Origin: Enterobacter sp. Ag1
Lineage (GTDB): Bacteria > Pseudomonadota > Gammaproteobacteria > Enterobacterales > Enterobacteriaceae
Direction of reading: 5' to 3'
NCBI GenBank assembly: GCA_000277545.1
Contig: AKXM01000015.1
Location: 62,008-126,007 of the forward strand
Length of the DNA: 64,000 nucleotides
The notes under the pieces were generated by a model. It did not search any database and had not been told where the DNA came from. It saw only the letters and a list, made by a program, of their open reading frames with translations. The first letter of the stretch is position 1; the number at the start of each line of letters is the position of its first letter. Shown one piece after another: positions 1 through 10,708 of the stretch. The translations under genes and the position numbers were made by a program.

Positions 1-250
1 AAAACGTCGAAAACGTGGTCAGGCCGCCGCAGAAACCGGTGGTTATCAGCAGCTTCCACATCGGATCGACGTTGCTGAAGCGGCTGAACAGCGCCAGCCC
101 AAGGCCGATGATAAACGCCCCGGTCAGGTTAGCGATTAGCGTCCCGATGGGGATCCCCATATGCAGGGGATTGAACTTCATACTAAGAAACCAGCGTGCT
201 ACGCTGCCCATCCCGCCGCCGATAAAGACGGCGAATAGCATCTGAATCAC
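1..250 (-). CDS. crcB: Fluoride channel CrcB (Fluc), 3' part cut by window edge
   Basis: Membrane fluoride exporter of the CrcB/Fluc family, a small dual-topology dimer that removes F- from the cytoplasm. Only the first 83 codons are in the window. Translation from GTG at 250 gives [20 protein letters not shown] and later the family segment [14 protein letters not shown], both typical of CrcB. The GTG start is chosen because it aligns with E. coli CrcB and is preceded by AAGGA at a normal distance; an ATG three codons downstream is the alternative. It is divergent from ybeM, the same order as in E. coli. Confidence 0.95.
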   Translation of the reverse strand, partial: MIQMLFAVFIGGGMGSVARWFLSMKFNPLHMGIPIGTLIANLTGAFIIGLGLALFSRFSNVDPMWKLLITTGFCGGLTTFSTF

Positions 251-353
251 GGTTAATCCTTATTAAACATCAACAATGGGAAAAGTGTAGCGTTCAGGTC
301 GGGAGATTTATACCCAATGTGCTGTAATTAATCCTTTGAACGGCGAGGCGAAT

Positions 354-1142
354 ATGAAGGTGGCGGTCGGGCAGTTTGTGGTGGGGCCAGTCTGGCAGGA
401 AAATGCGACGACCTGCGTCAGTCTTATGGCGCAAGCGGCGGCCAAAGAGGCCGATTTGTTAGTCTTACCCGAAGCGGTGCTAGCCCGGAGTGATACTGAC
501 CCGGATATGTCAGTCAAGTCCGCGCAGAAGCTGGATGACGGCTATGTACAACAGCTGCGGGCTGAAAGCCGGAAGAACGAGATGACAACGGTGCTAACGC
601 TGCATGTCCCTACCCGTGATGGACGGGCGGCAAACACTTTGCTGGCCATTCGTGGCGGTGAGATTGTGGCGAGCTACCAGAAGGTTCATCTGTATGACGC
701 TTTCAGCGTGCAGGAATCTAAGCAGGTGGATGCCGGAGCAAGCCTGGCCCCCTTGATTAAGGTTGCCGGCATGAACGTCGGGCTGATGACCTGCTACGAT
801 CTTCGTTTTCCTGACATGGCGTTGAGCCTGGCGCTTAGCGGAGCAGAAGTGCTGGTTTTGCCTGCAGCGTGGCTAAAAGGGCCGCATAAAGAGGCTCACT
901 GGGCGACACTGCTCGCCGCTCGCGCGCTGGATTCAACCTGCTACATGGTTGCTTCCGGGGAGTGCGGCAATAAAAATATCGGCCAGAGCCGAATCATTGA
1001 CCCGCTGGGCGTGACCGTTGCGGCTGCAGCCGAGGTGCCTGCGCTGATTTTTGCCGAGATGACAGCAGAGCGAGTGCTGGACGTCAGGCAAATGCTGCCG
1101 GTGCTGCGTAACCGGCGGTTTGCGCCACCGCAAATGTTATGA
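354..1142 (+). CDS. ybeM: Deaminated glutathione amidase (nitrilase family)
   Basis: Carbon-nitrogen hydrolase of the Nit1/NitR type, expected to hydrolyse deaminated glutathione, a repair reaction for a transaminase by-product. The 262-residue protein covers the whole domain and carries the Glu-Lys-Cys triad: E40 in LPEA, K110 in [10 protein letters not shown] and C147 in LMTCYDLRF. The start at 354 begins MKVAVGQF and matches the family N-terminus; an in-frame ATG 18 nt upstream is possible but adds nothing conserved. In E. coli K-12 this locus has been treated as a pseudogene in some annotations; here it is intact. Function is by homology. Confidence 0.93.
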   Translation: MKVAVGQFVVGPVWQENATTCVSLMAQAAAKEADLLVLPEAVLARSDTDPDMSVKSAQKLDDGYVQQLRAESRKNEMTTVLTLHVPTRDGRAANTLLAIRGGEIVASYQKVHLYDAFSVQESKQVDAGASLAPLIKVAGMNVGLMTCYDLRFPDMALSLALSGAEVLVLPAAWLKGPHKEAHWATLLAARALDSTCYMVASGECGNKNIGQSRIIDPLGVTVAAAAEVPALIFAEMTAERVLDVRQMLPVLRNRRFAPPQML

Positions 1143-1271
1143 TGTTTTTTTAATCAAATCTTGATTCACCTTGTTACAGATTGCTATTGTGTCGCGCGGA
1201 CAAATGTCCGTTAATGCAATCAGGTCTTTTATTCGCCGTTGCCACGGCACGCATCACAAAAGAAGGTAGGT

Positions 1272-1478
1272 ATGGGAGAGATTAGTATTACTAAGCTGCT
1301 GGTTGTCGGCGCGCTGATCGTATTGCTGTTTGGTACCAAGAAGCTGCGCACGCTGGGCGGCGATCTCGGTTCTGCCATCAAAGGCTTTAAGAAAGCGATG
1401 GCTGAAGACGACAATGGCAAAAAGCCCGATACCGAAGCTGAAGCCGCTGCAGAGCAACGCATCGTTCATAAAGACTGA
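1272..1478 (+). CDS. tatE: Twin-arginine translocase subunit TatE
   Basis: Small TatA paralogue that joins the Tat pore exporting folded proteins. The 68-residue product starts [20 protein letters not shown], one N-terminal membrane helix, followed by the [24 protein letters not shown] hinge and amphipathic helix (described here by its ends: FGTKK at about 21 and KKAM at about 40) and a polar tail. The start at 1272 has a GAAGGTAGGT ribosome site; the longer frame from 1239 adds a non-family leader. A terminator follows directly. It stands alone, not with tatABC, as in E. coli. Confidence 0.95.
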   Translation: MGEISITKLLVVGALIVLLFGTKKLRTLGGDLGSAIKGFKKAMAEDDNGKKPDTEAEAAAEQRIVHKD

Positions 1479-1494
1479 ACGACGACGGCAAAAT

Positions 1495-1527
1495 AAAAAA
1501 ACCGGCTCAGAATGGCCGGTTTTTTTA
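1495..1527 (+). terminator. Rho-independent terminator of tatE
   Basis: Stem ACCGGC/GCCGGT with a 8-nt loop followed by seven T residues, beginning 17 nt after the tatE stop. Confidence 0.85.
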
Positions 1528-1564
1528 TGAATGTCAGTTTATAAGTAACAAGATGTAACCAGTC

Positions 1565-2530
1565 TTACTTCACTTCCATCCCTTTTGCCTGCAGGTCCGC
1601 ATGGTAAGAGGAGCGAACAAACGGGCCACAGGCGGCGTGGGTGAAGCCCATGGCCAGCGCTTCGGCTTTCATCTCTTCAAACTCATCCGGGCTAACGTAA
1701 CGCTGTACAGGCAAGTGGTGACGACTTGGCTGGAGATACTGGCCCAGCGTCAGCATGGTTACGCCGTGACGACGCAGGTCGCGCATCACTTCGATGATCT
1801 CTTCGTTCGTTTCACCCAGGCCCACCATCAGGCCGGACTTGGTTGGAATATTCGGATGAGCTTCTTTAAAGCGCTCAAGCAGCTTCAGAGACCAGTTGTA
1901 GTCAGCACCTGGGCGAACGTTGCGGTAGACGCGCGGTACGTTTTCCAGGTTGTGGTTGAACACGTCCGGCGGCGTTGCGGTCAGAATATCCAGCGCACGG
2001 TCCATACGCCCACGGAAGTCAGGCACCAGCGTCTCGATTTTGATGGTCGGGTTCTTTTCGCGAATAGCGCGGATGCAGTCAGCAAAGTGCTGGGCACCGC
2101 CGTCGCGAAGATCGTCCCGGTCAACGGAGGTAATTACGACGTAACGCAGACCCATATCGGCGATGGTCTGTGCCAGTTTTTCGGGCTCGTTAGCATCTGG
2201 CGCAACAGGGCGACCGTGTGCTACGTCGCAGAATGGGCAGCGGCGGGTACAAATGGCGCCCAGAATCATGAAGGTCGCGGTGCCGTGGTTAAAACATTCA
2301 GCGAGGTTAGGGCAGGAAGCTTCTTCGCAAACGGAGTGCAGACCATTTTTGCGCATCGCCGCTTTAATGCCCTGGATACGGGTTGAGTCAGACGGGAGTT
2401 TGATTTTCATCCATTCTGGTTTTCTCAACAGCTCCTGGCGCTCTGTCGCCACGTTTTTAACCGGGATCAGAGCCATTTTATCGGCGTCGCGGTATTTAAC
2501 GCCGCGTTCCATCACAATGGGTTTGCTCAT
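1565..2530 (-). CDS. lipA: Lipoyl synthase LipA
   Basis: Radical-SAM enzyme that inserts two sulfurs into the octanoyl chain carried on E2 or H proteins, the last step of lipoate synthesis. The 321 residues equal the E. coli length. The SAM-cluster motif is seen as CTRRCPFC (CxxxCxxC), and the auxiliary, sacrificed [4Fe-4S] cluster ligands in [12 protein letters not shown] near residue 70. The C-terminal RSSY serine motif is present in [10 protein letters not shown]. It lies near lipB, which supplies the octanoylated substrate, with the LysR gene ybeF between them as in E. coli. Confidence 0.98.
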   Translation of the reverse strand: MSKPIVMERGVKYRDADKMALIPVKNVATERQELLRKPEWMKIKLPSDSTRIQGIKAAMRKNGLHSVCEEASCPNLAECFNHGTATFMILGAICTRRCPFCDVAHGRPVAPDANEPEKLAQTIADMGLRYVVITSVDRDDLRDGGAQHFADCIRAIREKNPTIKIETLVPDFRGRMDRALDILTATPPDVFNHNLENVPRVYRNVRPGADYNWSLKLLERFKEAHPNIPTKSGLMVGLGETNEEIIEVMRDLRRHGVTMLTLGQYLQPSRHHLPVQRYVSPDEFEEMKAEALAMGFTHAACGPFVRSSYHADLQAKGMEVK

Positions 2531-2769
2531 AGGGTGCGTGTTCCAGTTGCGGATAATGAAGTCAGGCTAATTCAAGCTAAGTTAGGATCTATCAACTATT
2601 TTTGAATTAATGGCCGGAAGTATATCATCACGGCCAGGGAGAATCAGTATACCCCAACGTGAAATGGAGAAAGAATTGTAAATGGGTTGTTGTTTTGTGC
2701 TAAATACGAGGTTAACGGGCATGGTGTTCACCTCTGAAACGTCCGGCAAGAGGTGAAAACCACTGAGGA
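2531..2769. other. AT-rich spacer between ybeF and lipA
   Basis: About 240 bp holding the lipA upstream region. A 63-codon open frame here (2582-2773, minus) has no recognisable product and no convincing ribosome site, so I do not call a gene. Confidence 0.5.
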
Positions 2770-3726
2770 TCAAGCGAACTCGGTGTGAATGGCTTTGATT
2801 ATCTCCTGCAGAACCGTGTCCCGGATGCTTAGCTTGTTAAAATGCATGCTGGTTTCCATTGTTTTATCAGCAAACAGATCGCAATCAACGGCTCGCAGGT
2901 TCCAGGTCTCTTTGAACATTTCGTACAGCCGCCAGGGCATGAAACCCAGCAAATCGCTGCTGCCAAGTAATGAAGACAGGGTGACATAGTTGTAGCTGCT
3001 AAACGCTATCTGCCTGTTGGGCAGCCGCTCGCTGATCTCCTGGCGTAGGTCGCGCAGCAAATCATCCTGCATGATCAGGAAGGTGTGCTCCATATTTTGC
3101 AGATCTTCGCGAGTGAGCCGCTGTTCAAGACAGGGATGACCTTCCCGGCAGACCACGGCGATACTTTCCTGATACAGCGGCACGCTGGTGATGGTGCGTG
3201 CATAGTGGCGACTTGTGTCAATAATCAAATCGGTTTGAAACTGGCTGAGCTGGGACTCACCATCGTTAATGGGCACATTGCGAATAAGCAGATTTGGATT
3301 GACCTTGCGGATCGCCGAATAGACTTTGGGGATAACTAAAGCCCCAATAGACGGCTGGGTGGCAATGGTGATGGTGCGCTGCTGGTCATTGCTGTTGTTG
3401 AAATCCAACGCGCCGAGAATGGATTCCAGGCCCTGGCTGATATATTCATGCAGGTGTGCCGCATACGCCGTCGGCGTGACGCCCTGGCCTTTGCGAATGA
3501 ATAAAGGATCGGGAAAAATATAGCGCAACTTTTGGATAGACTGGCTGATAGCCGAGGGCGTGAGATTTAGCACTCTGGCTGCATTGACGATGCCTTTATG
3601 AATGTAGACAGCTTCAAAAATGGTCAGCAAGTTTAAATCTATGTTGCGTAATGTCTTGAATACGGGATAGTTGTTTTCACCATCGCGATCCACGATTTTT
3701 TTCTCAGACAGTGGGTTTTGCCCCAT
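2770..3726 (-). CDS. ybeF: LysR-type transcriptional regulator YbeF
   Basis: LysR-family DNA-binding regulator of unknown target. The 318-residue protein has an N-terminal winged helix-turn-helix (about residues 26-85; LRNIDLNLLTIFEAVY then AARVLNLTPSAISQSIQKL), followed by a periplasmic-binding-protein-like effector domain. The N-terminal half is very close to E. coli YbeF, while the effector half is much less conserved by my recollection, suggesting a shifted ligand or relaxed constraint. The base composition looks lower in GC than its neighbours. It sits between lipA and lipB on the same strand but with about 240 bp of spacer either side. Confidence 0.9.
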   Translation of the reverse strand: MGQNPLSEKKIVDRDGENNYPVFKTLRNIDLNLLTIFEAVYIHKGIVNAARVLNLTPSAISQSIQKLRYIFPDPLFIRKGQGVTPTAYAAHLHEYISQGLESILGALDFNNSNDQQRTITIATQPSIGALVIPKVYSAIRKVNPNLLIRNVPINDGESQLSQFQTDLIIDTSRHYARTITSVPLYQESIAVVCREGHPCLEQRLTREDLQNMEHTFLIMQDDLLRDLRQEISERLPNRQIAFSSYNYVTLSSLLGSSDLLGFMPWRLYEMFKETWNLRAVDCDLFADKTMETSMHFNKLSIRDTVLQEIIKAIHTEFA

Positions 3727-3944
3727 GTCAGGTCTCCGCTAAAAAATAAAGAATATTATATTTATAGATACAAATAGACCGTTTGGGGGAATTAGCATAG
3801 TTATTTTGCCAACCCAAGCACGAATGAGAAAAATTAAGCCTCAGAAGCTATTCCCAGCTGTCATATTATTTAAATAATGACGTTGCTGAATTATCCAATT
3901 AGTGATTATAACCGATGGGCGAAAAAGTGATAAAAAGACAATAT

Positions 3945-3967
3945 CAGGCCTGCGGGAGGCAGGCCTG
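3945..3967 (-). terminator. Hairpin terminator downstream of lipB
   Basis: Perfect 9-bp stem CAGGCCTGC/GCAGGCCTG with a 5-nt loop, 5 nt beyond the lipB stop; the T-tract on the minus strand is short and interrupted. Confidence 0.6.
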
Positions 3968-3971
3968 ACGT

Positions 3972-4616
3972 TTACTCCACTTCGCGGTATTCGTATGGCG
4001 GATGGTTTAGCAGGGAGATAAAGTTTTCTACCAGCCGGGGCTGGATATCCGCTACGGTGATGCCTTCTGCAAAATGGCTGACCTGGGTCATCTCCAGCCC
4101 GGCGTAGCCGCAGGGGTTAATCCGCAAAAAAGGGGATAAATCCATGTTGATGTTTAACGCCAGACCGTGGAAGGAACATCCCCTCCGAATACGAAGCCCC
4201 AGAGAGCAAATTTTGCGTCCGTCGACATACACGCCCGGCGCGTCGGCGCGGGGGTAAGCCTCAATATCATATTCTGCCAGCGTGTTCACCACGGTCTGTT
4301 CCAGCATGGTGACCAGTTCCCGTACGCCCAACTTGCGTCGTTTTAAGTTCAGCAGGAAATACATAACCTGCTGGCCAGGGCCGTGAAAGGTCACCTGGCC
4401 GCCGCGATCGCTTTGCACAACGGGAATATCGCCCGGCATCAGGACGTGCTCGGCTTTACCAGCCTGGCCCTGGGTGAAAACCTGAGGATGCTCAACCAGC
4501 CAGATCTCGTCGGCCGTCGTCTCATCACGGGTGTCGGTAAAGTCATGCATTGCCTGCGAGACAGGTTCATAAGGCTGCAGGCCAAGGGTGCGGATCAGGA
4601 TAGTGTCTTGAGACAA
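3972..4616 (-). CDS. lipB: Octanoyl-[ACP]:protein octanoyltransferase LipB
   Basis: Transfers octanoate from acyl-carrier protein to the lipoyl domains of 2-oxoacid dehydrogenases and GcvH, first step of lipoate synthesis. Family motifs: [16 protein letters not shown] near residue 71, the catalytic Lys in [11 protein letters not shown], and the acyl-thioester Cys in [12 protein letters not shown] place the start at TTG (4616): it aligns with E. coli LipB, which also uses TTG, and has GGAG about 8 nt upstream. The ATG at 4658 would add 14 unconserved residues. Product 214 residues. Confidence 0.95.
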   Translation of the reverse strand: MSQDTILIRTLGLQPYEPVSQAMHDFTDTRDETTADEIWLVEHPQVFTQGQAGKAEHVLMPGDIPVVQSDRGGQVTFHGPGQQVMYFLLNLKRRKLGVRELVTMLEQTVVNTLAEYDIEAYPRADAPGVYVDGRKICSLGLRIRRGCSFHGLALNINMDLSPFLRINPCGYAGLEMTQVSHFAEGITVADIQPRLVENFISLLNHPPYEYREVE

Positions 4617-4690
4617 AACAACGTCTCCGGGAGAAAAGGGTGGCGGGAAGTATATCACAGCTAAAACCCGGCCTGAGCCGGGTTATCAGA

Positions 4691-4954
4691 TTACAGCACC
4701 ATACGAACGATTTCGATGTTGCCTAATTCTTCATACAGGGTTTCAACCTGCTCAATGTGGGTGGCATTGATGGTAATAGAAACTGAGTGGTAGTTCCCTT
4801 TGCTGCTTGGTTTAACCTGCGGCGTGTAGTCACCAGGGGCGTGGCGCTGCACCACCTCAACGACCAGATCAACCAGCTCCGGTTTCGCCAGGCCCATTAC
4901 TTTGTAAGTAAAAGAGGTGGGGAATTCGAGCAGTTCGTTCAGTTTGGTTTTCAT
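4691..4954 (-). CDS. ybeD: YbeD, DUF493 family protein
   Basis: Small 87-residue protein with an ACT-like ferredoxin fold, conserved next to lipB and dacA across enterics. Its role is not established; a link to lipoate metabolism has been suggested from gene neighbourhood only. The product begins [20 protein letters not shown] and ends IEIVRMVL, full length compared with E. coli. It is transcribed leftward, 74 bp upstream of lipB, after the dacA terminator. Confidence 0.95.
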   Translation of the reverse strand: MKTKLNELLEFPTSFTYKVMGLAKPELVDLVVEVVQRHAPGDYTPQVKPSSKGNYHSVSITINATHIEQVETLYEELGNIEIVRMVL

Positions 4955-4979
4955 GGTAGCTCCAGCGTTACGGCAATAA

Positions 4980-5010
4980 AAATAATAACTCCCGCCGGCG
5001 GGCGGGAGTT
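4980..5010 (-). terminator. Rho-independent terminator of dacA
   Basis: Stem AACTCCCGCC/GGCGGGAGTT on the minus strand followed by a T-rich run, about 55 bp after the dacA stop; separates dacA from ybeD. Confidence 0.8.
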
Positions 5011-5063
5011 GCTTTGATGCTAAGTATATGGGGTCAGGTTCGACACTTTCAAGTGTTCAATAA

Positions 5064-6275
5064 TTAACCGAACCAGTGGTGGAACATCAGCTTGATGTAA
5101 TCAATGATTCGGCTGAAGAAATTCCCTTCCGGCATTTCCTGCAACACAACTAACGGACGCTGCTCGATGGTTTTACCGTCCAACTGGAAGTTGATGGTGC
5201 CCACAACCTGGTTTTTCTGCAGCGGGGCATGCAGTTCAGTGGTGGTCAGCACGTAGCTGGCTTTCAGATCTTTCATGCGGCCGCGAGGAATGGTCAGGTA
5301 AACGTCTTTATCCACGCCGAGAGAAACACGGTCGTTATCGCCAAACCAGGCTGGCTCAGAAGCAAACTCTTTGCCGGCTTTCAGCGGAGAAACCGTTTCA
5401 AAGAAGCGGAAGCCCCAGGTCAGCAGCTTTTTGCTTTCTGTTTCACGGCCTTTGTAAGTGTGCCCGCCAAGAACCGCAGAGATCAGGCGCATCTGGCCTT
5501 CGGTAGCGGAAGCCACGAGGTTATAGCCTGCGGCATCGGTGTGGCCGGTTTTAATGCCGTCAACGTTGAGGCTGGTATCCCACAGCAGACCGTTACGGTT
5601 GGTCTGACGAATGTTGTTGAAGGTGAACTCTTTTTCTTTGTAGATAGCGTATTCGTTCGGCACATCGCGGATCAGCGCCTGGCCGATCAGCGCCATATCA
5701 CGCGCGGAGCTGTACTGACCTTCAGCGTCCAGGCCGTGCACGGTCTGGAAGTGGGTGTTTTTCAGGCCCAGGGCAGAAACGTAGCCGTTCATCAGGCTTA
5801 CGAAAGCATCCTGGCTGCCGGCGACGAAGTCGGCCATCGCCACACAGGCGTCGTTACCTGACTGCAGGTTAATACCGCGAACCAGTTTGTTGACCGGTAC
5901 CTGCATACCCGGCTGCAGGAACATCAGCGAGGAGCCTTTAAACACCGGGTTACCGGTGGCCCAGGCATCTTTGCCGATGGTGACCATCGCATTGTCGTCG
6001 AATTTACCGGCTTTCATCGCCTGGCCAATGACATAGCTGGTCATCATCTTGGTGAGGCTGGCCGGGTCGCGGCGTGCGTCAGCATTTGATTCGGCCAGCA
6101 CTTTGCCTGAGTTGTAGTCAATCAGGATATACGCTTCTGCATCAATCTGCGGGACGCCCGGGATCATAGTTTTAATGTTGAGGTCGTCAGCTTGAGCAGA
6201 GGCCATAGTCGCAAGAGCGAAAGCCGAGGTGAGCGCCAGGCGCTTAACAAAACGTGCAGAAGGAGCTGTATTCAT
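5064..6275 (-). CDS. dacA: D-alanyl-D-alanine carboxypeptidase PBP5
   Basis: Low-molecular-weight penicillin-binding protein that trims the terminal D-Ala of peptidoglycan pentapeptides in the periplasm. A cleavable signal peptide (about residues 1-29) precedes the catalytic domain with the three active-site motifs SLTK (73-76), SGN (139-141) and KTG (242-244). The C-terminal amphipathic anchor is visible in [18 protein letters not shown]. Length 403 equals E. coli DacA. It follows rlpA and the rod-shape genes but has its own terminator. Confidence 0.98.
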   Translation of the reverse strand: MNTAPSARFVKRLALTSAFALATMASAQADDLNIKTMIPGVPQIDAEAYILIDYNSGKVLAESNADARRDPASLTKMMTSYVIGQAMKAGKFDDNAMVTIGKDAWATGNPVFKGSSLMFLQPGMQVPVNKLVRGINLQSGNDACVAMADFVAGSQDAFVSLMNGYVSALGLKNTHFQTVHGLDAEGQYSSARDMALIGQALIRDVPNEYAIYKEKEFTFNNIRQTNRNGLLWDTSLNVDGIKTGHTDAAGYNLVASATEGQMRLISAVLGGHTYKGRETESKKLLTWGFRFFETVSPLKAGKEFASEPAWFGDNDRVSLGVDKDVYLTIPRGRMKDLKASYVLTTTELHAPLQKNQVVGTINFQLDGKTIEQRPLVVLQEMPEGNFFSRIIDYIKLMFHHWFG

Positions 6276-6418
6276 GATGGAACTACGACGTCCGTGATGG
6301 AATTAAAAAAAGTGCCTTACTATAGCAAAAGCATTTTTGACTGGCATCTGACTTTGCGCGTGAGTTTGTTAATGGTCTTTACACAAATTTACGGGCAAGA
6401 AACAGGCCAGTCATAGCT

Positions 6419-7648
6419 TTACATAGCGGGAGCGTTGGTCACAAATGACTGCTGTTGCGCTTCCGACATCAGGCGCTGCTGCAGGGCGGTGGCTTCAGTG
6501 CGGCTGCTGAACGGGCCAAGCTGAACGCGATACACGGTGCCGTTATGAGACACTGCGCCCGGCACGCCAAACTGCTGGCTTAACTTTTGCTGCCACTGGC
6601 TGGCGCGTGCGCCGTCGCTCACGGCACCGACCTGAACAACGTAACGGCCGCTGCTGGCGGGTACGCTTGCTGTAGCTGCACTGCGCTGAACGTGACCTTG
6701 AGTTGAACCTGGTGCGGTGACTGGCGCAGAAACGGCAGGCGCTGGCTGCTCAACGATCGGCGCTGGCTGTGGGGCTACTGGCGGAGTAGGCGCCACGGCT
6801 GGTGCCGCTGTTGCTGCGACAGGTTGCTGCGTCGCGGGGGCTGCTGCAGCCGTGGCCGGAGCATCAGGTGTTTCTATCACGCCTGCCGCAAGTGGCGTAG
6901 GAGCACCGAGAAAACCGCTGCTCTGAACAGGTGCGCCGGTGGTATCTGCGCTTTGCAGCGTCGAGTTGCTGATGGCGCGCACATCGCCCTGTGGTGCCGC
7001 TGGCTGAGAAGGGGAGGAGGCGCTTCCCATGCCGCCGCTAAGATCCGGACGGGCCGGCAGCGCATAGGTCTGTTTGGCGATAGTCGTACAGGCCGTACCT
7101 GGACCGGACATGGTGCCATCCTGTGCAACGATAATAGGGTCGATACGGACTTTAGTATTGTTTGAGGTGTTCAGCCTGTCTGCTGCCGCGCGAGACAGCG
7201 AGATCACCCGATCGTTGCCGTAAGGGCCGCGATCGTTGATGCGAACCACAATCATGCGGCCATTCGCGAGGTTAGTGATTCGCGCATAGCTTGGAATAGG
7301 CAGCGTTGGGTGTGCTGCGGTCAGCGCATTAGGATCGAACGCTTCGCCAGAGGCGGTCAGGTTGCTGCCCGGTTCGGCGTCGTAGATAGCCGCGAAGCCT
7401 GCCTGGCTGAAGTTTGCCGGATTCTGAACAATTTTGTAGCTTTTGCCGTTGTTCTGGTAATCCTGGTTAACTGACGTATTCAGCGGCTCGTAACGTGGCT
7501 CGGCGCCGCTGATTTCCACGACTGGACCGTTGCACACGGCCGGCTGTGGCGCCTGATTAACCGGCTGCTGACTCTCATCATTTGACGAACATGCTGCCAG
7601 TAACGCTGCTGCGATGCAGACGCCAGCCCACCGTTTTTGCTTACCCAT
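6419..7648 (-). CDS. rlpA: Endolytic septal transglycosylase RlpA
   Basis: Outer-membrane lipoprotein with a double-psi beta-barrel domain and a C-terminal SPOR domain that targets denuded septal glycan. The lipobox is AALLAACSS near residue 19. The DPBB region (about 85-190) contains GEAFDPNALTAAHPTLP and RINDRGPYGNDRVISLS. The SPOR domain spans roughly the last 75 residues (RYVVQVGAV to QQSFVTNAP). At 409 residues it is about 45 longer than E. coli RlpA, nearly all in the Ala/Pro-rich linker at about 240-330. Start at 7648 chosen from GGATGAGG upstream and the E. coli N-terminus. Confidence 0.95.
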   Translation of the reverse strand: MGKQKRWAGVCIAAALLAACSSNDESQQPVNQAPQPAVCNGPVVEISGAEPRYEPLNTSVNQDYQNNGKSYKIVQNPANFSQAGFAAIYDAEPGSNLTASGEAFDPNALTAAHPTLPIPSYARITNLANGRMIVVRINDRGPYGNDRVISLSRAAADRLNTSNNTKVRIDPIIVAQDGTMSGPGTACTTIAKQTYALPARPDLSGGMGSASSPSQPAAPQGDVRAISNSTLQSADTTGAPVQSSGFLGAPTPLAAGVIETPDAPATAAAAPATQQPVAATAAPAVAPTPPVAPQPAPIVEQPAPAVSAPVTAPGSTQGHVQRSAATASVPASSGRYVVQVGAVSDGARASQWQQKLSQQFGVPGAVSHNGTVYRVQLGPFSSRTEATALQQRLMSEAQQQSFVTNAPAM

Positions 7649-7664
7649 TGCGCACCTCATCCAG

Positions 7665-8777
7665 TTACACGCTTTTTGATAACATTTTTCTGTGAGTATG
7701 TATCGACATGACGATACCAAACCCGGCCATCAGCACGATTAGCGCCGACCCCCCGTAGCTGACGAGCGGTAGCGGTACGCCGACCACCGGTAAGATACCA
7801 CTAACCATGCCAATATTTACAAATACATAGACGAACAGGATCAGCATCAGCCCGCCGGCCATTACGCGGCCAAAGGTGGTCTGTGCCCGAGCGGCAATAA
7901 ACAGGCCGCGCATGATCAGCAGCAGATAGAGCGCCAGCAGCACCAGAATGCCGACTAAGCCTAGCTCTTCCGCAAGCACCGCGAAAATAAAGTCCGTATG
8001 ACGTTCGGGCAAGAACTCTAGCTGCGACTGCGTGCCGTGCAGCCAGCCCTTGCCGCGCAGGCCCCCGGAGCCGATGGCGATTTTGGACTGAATTATATGA
8101 TAGCCCGCGCCGAGCGGATCGCTTTCTGGATCTAACAGCATCATCACGCGCGCGCGCTGGTAGTCATGCATCAGGAAGAACCACAGGATCGGCACGAAGG
8201 CGGCTACCAGCAGAACGGCAACCAGAATAAGTCGCCAGCTCATGCCGGAAAGGAACAGCACAAACAGGCCCGATGCGGCGACCAGAATGGAGGTGCCCAG
8301 GTCCGGCTGGGCTGCGACCAGCAGGGTCGGCATGAAGATCAGGACGAGCGCAATGCCGGTGTTTTTCAGCGTGGGCGGGCAAACGTCGCGGTTAATAAAG
8401 CGGGCAACCATTAGCGGAACGGCAATCTTGGCGATTTCCGAAGGCTGGAAACGCACGAAGCCCAGATCGAGCCAGCGCTGGGCCCCTTTTGAAATGGCCC
8501 CGAAGGCATCAACCGCCACCAGCAGAATAATACAGAAGATATAGAGATAGGGCGCCCAGCCTTCGTAGACGCGAGGCGGAATTTGCGCCATGACGACCAT
8601 GATCACCAGCCCCATCAGGATCTGGCCGATTTTACGCTCCATCATGCCCATATCCTGGCCGCTGGCGCTCCATACCACCAGGGCGCTGAACACCAGCAGC
8701 GCGAGGATGGTCACCAGGAAGGTCGGGTCGAGGTGAACCTTATCCCAAATTGTTTTTTTATTAGGATTGTCAGTCAT
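7665..8777 (-). CDS. mrdB: Rod-shape SEDS glycosyltransferase RodA
   Basis: SEDS-family peptidoglycan polymerase that elongates the lateral wall with PBP2. The 370 residues contain about ten hydrophobic segments; the SEDS signatures include [10 protein letters not shown] and the C-terminal [17 protein letters not shown]. It begins 2 bp after the mrdA stop, showing tight coupling, and rlpA begins 16 bp after its own stop. The order mrdA-mrdB-rlpA matches E. coli. Confidence 0.98.
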   Translation of the reverse strand: MTDNPNKKTIWDKVHLDPTFLVTILALLVFSALVVWSASGQDMGMMERKIGQILMGLVIMVVMAQIPPRVYEGWAPYLYIFCIILLVAVDAFGAISKGAQRWLDLGFVRFQPSEIAKIAVPLMVARFINRDVCPPTLKNTGIALVLIFMPTLLVAAQPDLGTSILVAASGLFVLFLSGMSWRLILVAVLLVAAFVPILWFFLMHDYQRARVMMLLDPESDPLGAGYHIIQSKIAIGSGGLRGKGWLHGTQSQLEFLPERHTDFIFAVLAEELGLVGILVLLALYLLLIMRGLFIAARAQTTFGRVMAGGLMLILFVYVFVNIGMVSGILPVVGVPLPLVSYGGSALIVLMAGFGIVMSIHTHRKMLSKSV

Positions 8778-8779
8778 GC

Positions 8780-10681
8780 TTATTGATCCTCTGCGGCCGA
8801 GGCGGCCGGTGCTTCCGACGGCAGTACCGTATTGTTATCCCCTAACATGACGTGGTCGAGGATCTGACGCATGATGCTCCCGACGGCCGGGCCTGCGCCG
8901 CCGTTCTCCAGAATCATGGTCACGGCGTACTGTGGGTTGTCATACGGCGCAAATGCTGTCATCAGCTTGTGGTCACGTAGGCGTTCGGCAATTTTATGCG
9001 CGTTATACGTTTCGTTGGCTTTCAGGCCAAAGACCTGCGCAGTACCAGATTTTGCTGCCACTTTATAAGGCGCATTCGCGAAGTATTTATGCGCAGTACC
9101 GTTAGGCCTGTTGGCTACGCCATACATCCCGTCTTTGGCAATTTCCCAATAGCCCGAGTGGATGTCGCCCACCGGCGCTTCAGTCGGCTGCTGCCAGGGA
9201 ACCTGTTTACCGTTTTCGGTGGTGCTCATCAGCAGGTGCGGAACGCGAACGATGCCGTCGTTGATCAGGATCATCATTGCCTTGCTCATCTGGATTGGCG
9301 TGGCCGTCCAGTAACCCTGGCCGATACCGACCGGAATGGTGTCACCCTGATACCACGGTTTTTTAAAGCGCTTCAGCTTCCACTCGCGCGTCGGCATGTT
9401 GCCCGCGCGCTCTTCTGAAAGGTCGATGCCCGTCAGGTGACCGTAGCCAAACTTACTCATCCATTCGCCAATGCGGTCGATCCCCATGTCATAGGCGACC
9501 TGGTAGAAGAAGGTATCCGCCGATTCTTCCAGGGATTTTGTGACGTTCAGGCGGCCGTGGCCCCATTTTTTCCAGTCGCGGTAGCGTTTTTCCGAGCCGG
9601 GCAGTTGCCACCAGCCGGGGTCAAACAGCGAGGTGTTGCGGGTGATCACTCCGGCGCTCAATGCAGAAACTGCCATATAAGGCTTCACGGTAGAGGCCGG
9701 TGGATACACACCCTGAGTCGCACGGTTAATTAACGGCGTGTTCGGGTCGTTTAGCAGGCCAGAGTAGTCTTTGCTGGAGATACCGTCGACGAACAGGTTC
9801 GGGTTATAGCTTGGCATAGAAACCAGTGCCAGAATGCCGCCCGTACGCGGATCGGTAACGACCACCGCAGCACGACTCCCTGCGAGCAGGGTTTCGATGT
9901 AGGTTTGCAGCTTCAGATCGAGGGTCAGATAAATGTCATGCCCGGCCTGAGGCGGCACTTCTTTAAGCTGGCGGATGACGCGGCCACGGTTGTTAACCTC
10001 AACCTCTTCGTAGCCCGTTTGCCCGTGCAGGACATCTTCGTAATAGCGCTCGATACCGAGCTTGCCGATGTCGTGGGTCGAGGCGTAGTTGGCCAGCTTG
10101 CCTTCTTTATCCAGGCGCTCAACGTCTTTGTCGTTGATTTTAGAAACATAGCCAATGACGTGGGTTAGCGCGGAGCCATAAGGATAGAAGCGGCGTTTGT
10201 AGCCTTTCACTTCCACACCCGGGAAGCGGTACTGGTTTACGGCAAAGCGGGCAACCTGAACTTCCGTCAGGTTAGTTTTGACCGCAATGGAGGTGAAGCG
10301 GTGCGAGCGGGCACGCTCTTTCTTGAAATTCGCGATGTCGTCATCGGTCAGGTCAACCACCGGGCGCAGCGCCTCCAGCGTATCCTGAACGTTATCGACT
10401 TTCTCCGGCATCATCTCGATTTGATAGATGGTGCGGTTTAGCGCCAGCGGGGTGCCGTTACGATCGTAAATAATGCCGCGGCTGGGCGGGATGGGCACCA
10501 GCTTGATGCGGTTTTCATTGGACCGCGTCTGATAGTCGTTAAAGCGAACGATTTGCAGATTATAAAGGTTGGCGATCAGCACGCCGGTAAGCAGCAAAAT
10601 GCCGATAAAAGCGACCAGCGCCCGGCGCACAAAGAGCGCAGACTCAGCAGTATAGTCGCGAAAAGAATTCTGTAATTTCAT
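8780..10681 (-). CDS. mrdA: Penicillin-binding protein 2 (transpeptidase)
   Basis: Elongasome DD-transpeptidase, partner of RodA. The 633-residue protein has one N-terminal membrane helix (about 21-43, [17 protein letters not shown]), a pedestal domain and a C-terminal transpeptidase domain with S330-TVK, SAD at 387-389 and KSGT near 545. Numbering of the nucleophile matches E. coli Ser330. Inhibited by mecillinam in the family. The gene follows rlmH by 27 bp in the leftward rsfS-rlmH-mrdA-mrdB-rlpA unit. Confidence 0.98.
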   Translation of the reverse strand: MKLQNSFRDYTAESALFVRRALVAFIGILLLTGVLIANLYNLQIVRFNDYQTRSNENRIKLVPIPPSRGIIYDRNGTPLALNRTIYQIEMMPEKVDNVQDTLEALRPVVDLTDDDIANFKKERARSHRFTSIAVKTNLTEVQVARFAVNQYRFPGVEVKGYKRRFYPYGSALTHVIGYVSKINDKDVERLDKEGKLANYASTHDIGKLGIERYYEDVLHGQTGYEEVEVNNRGRVIRQLKEVPPQAGHDIYLTLDLKLQTYIETLLAGSRAAVVVTDPRTGGILALVSMPSYNPNLFVDGISSKDYSGLLNDPNTPLINRATQGVYPPASTVKPYMAVSALSAGVITRNTSLFDPGWWQLPGSEKRYRDWKKWGHGRLNVTKSLEESADTFFYQVAYDMGIDRIGEWMSKFGYGHLTGIDLSEERAGNMPTREWKLKRFKKPWYQGDTIPVGIGQGYWTATPIQMSKAMMILINDGIVRVPHLLMSTTENGKQVPWQQPTEAPVGDIHSGYWEIAKDGMYGVANRPNGTAHKYFANAPYKVAAKSGTAQVFGLKANETYNAHKIAERLRDHKLMTAFAPYDNPQYAVTMILENGGAGPAVGSIMRQILDHVMLGDNNTVLPSEAPAASAAEDQ

Positions 10682-10708
10682 TCGCTGCTTAGTATTACCC
10701 GCTCAGGT

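Noticed and set aside
2582-2773. 63-codon minus frame between ybeF and lipA
   Set aside because: Overlaps the ybeF stop, AT-rich, no ribosome site, no family match.
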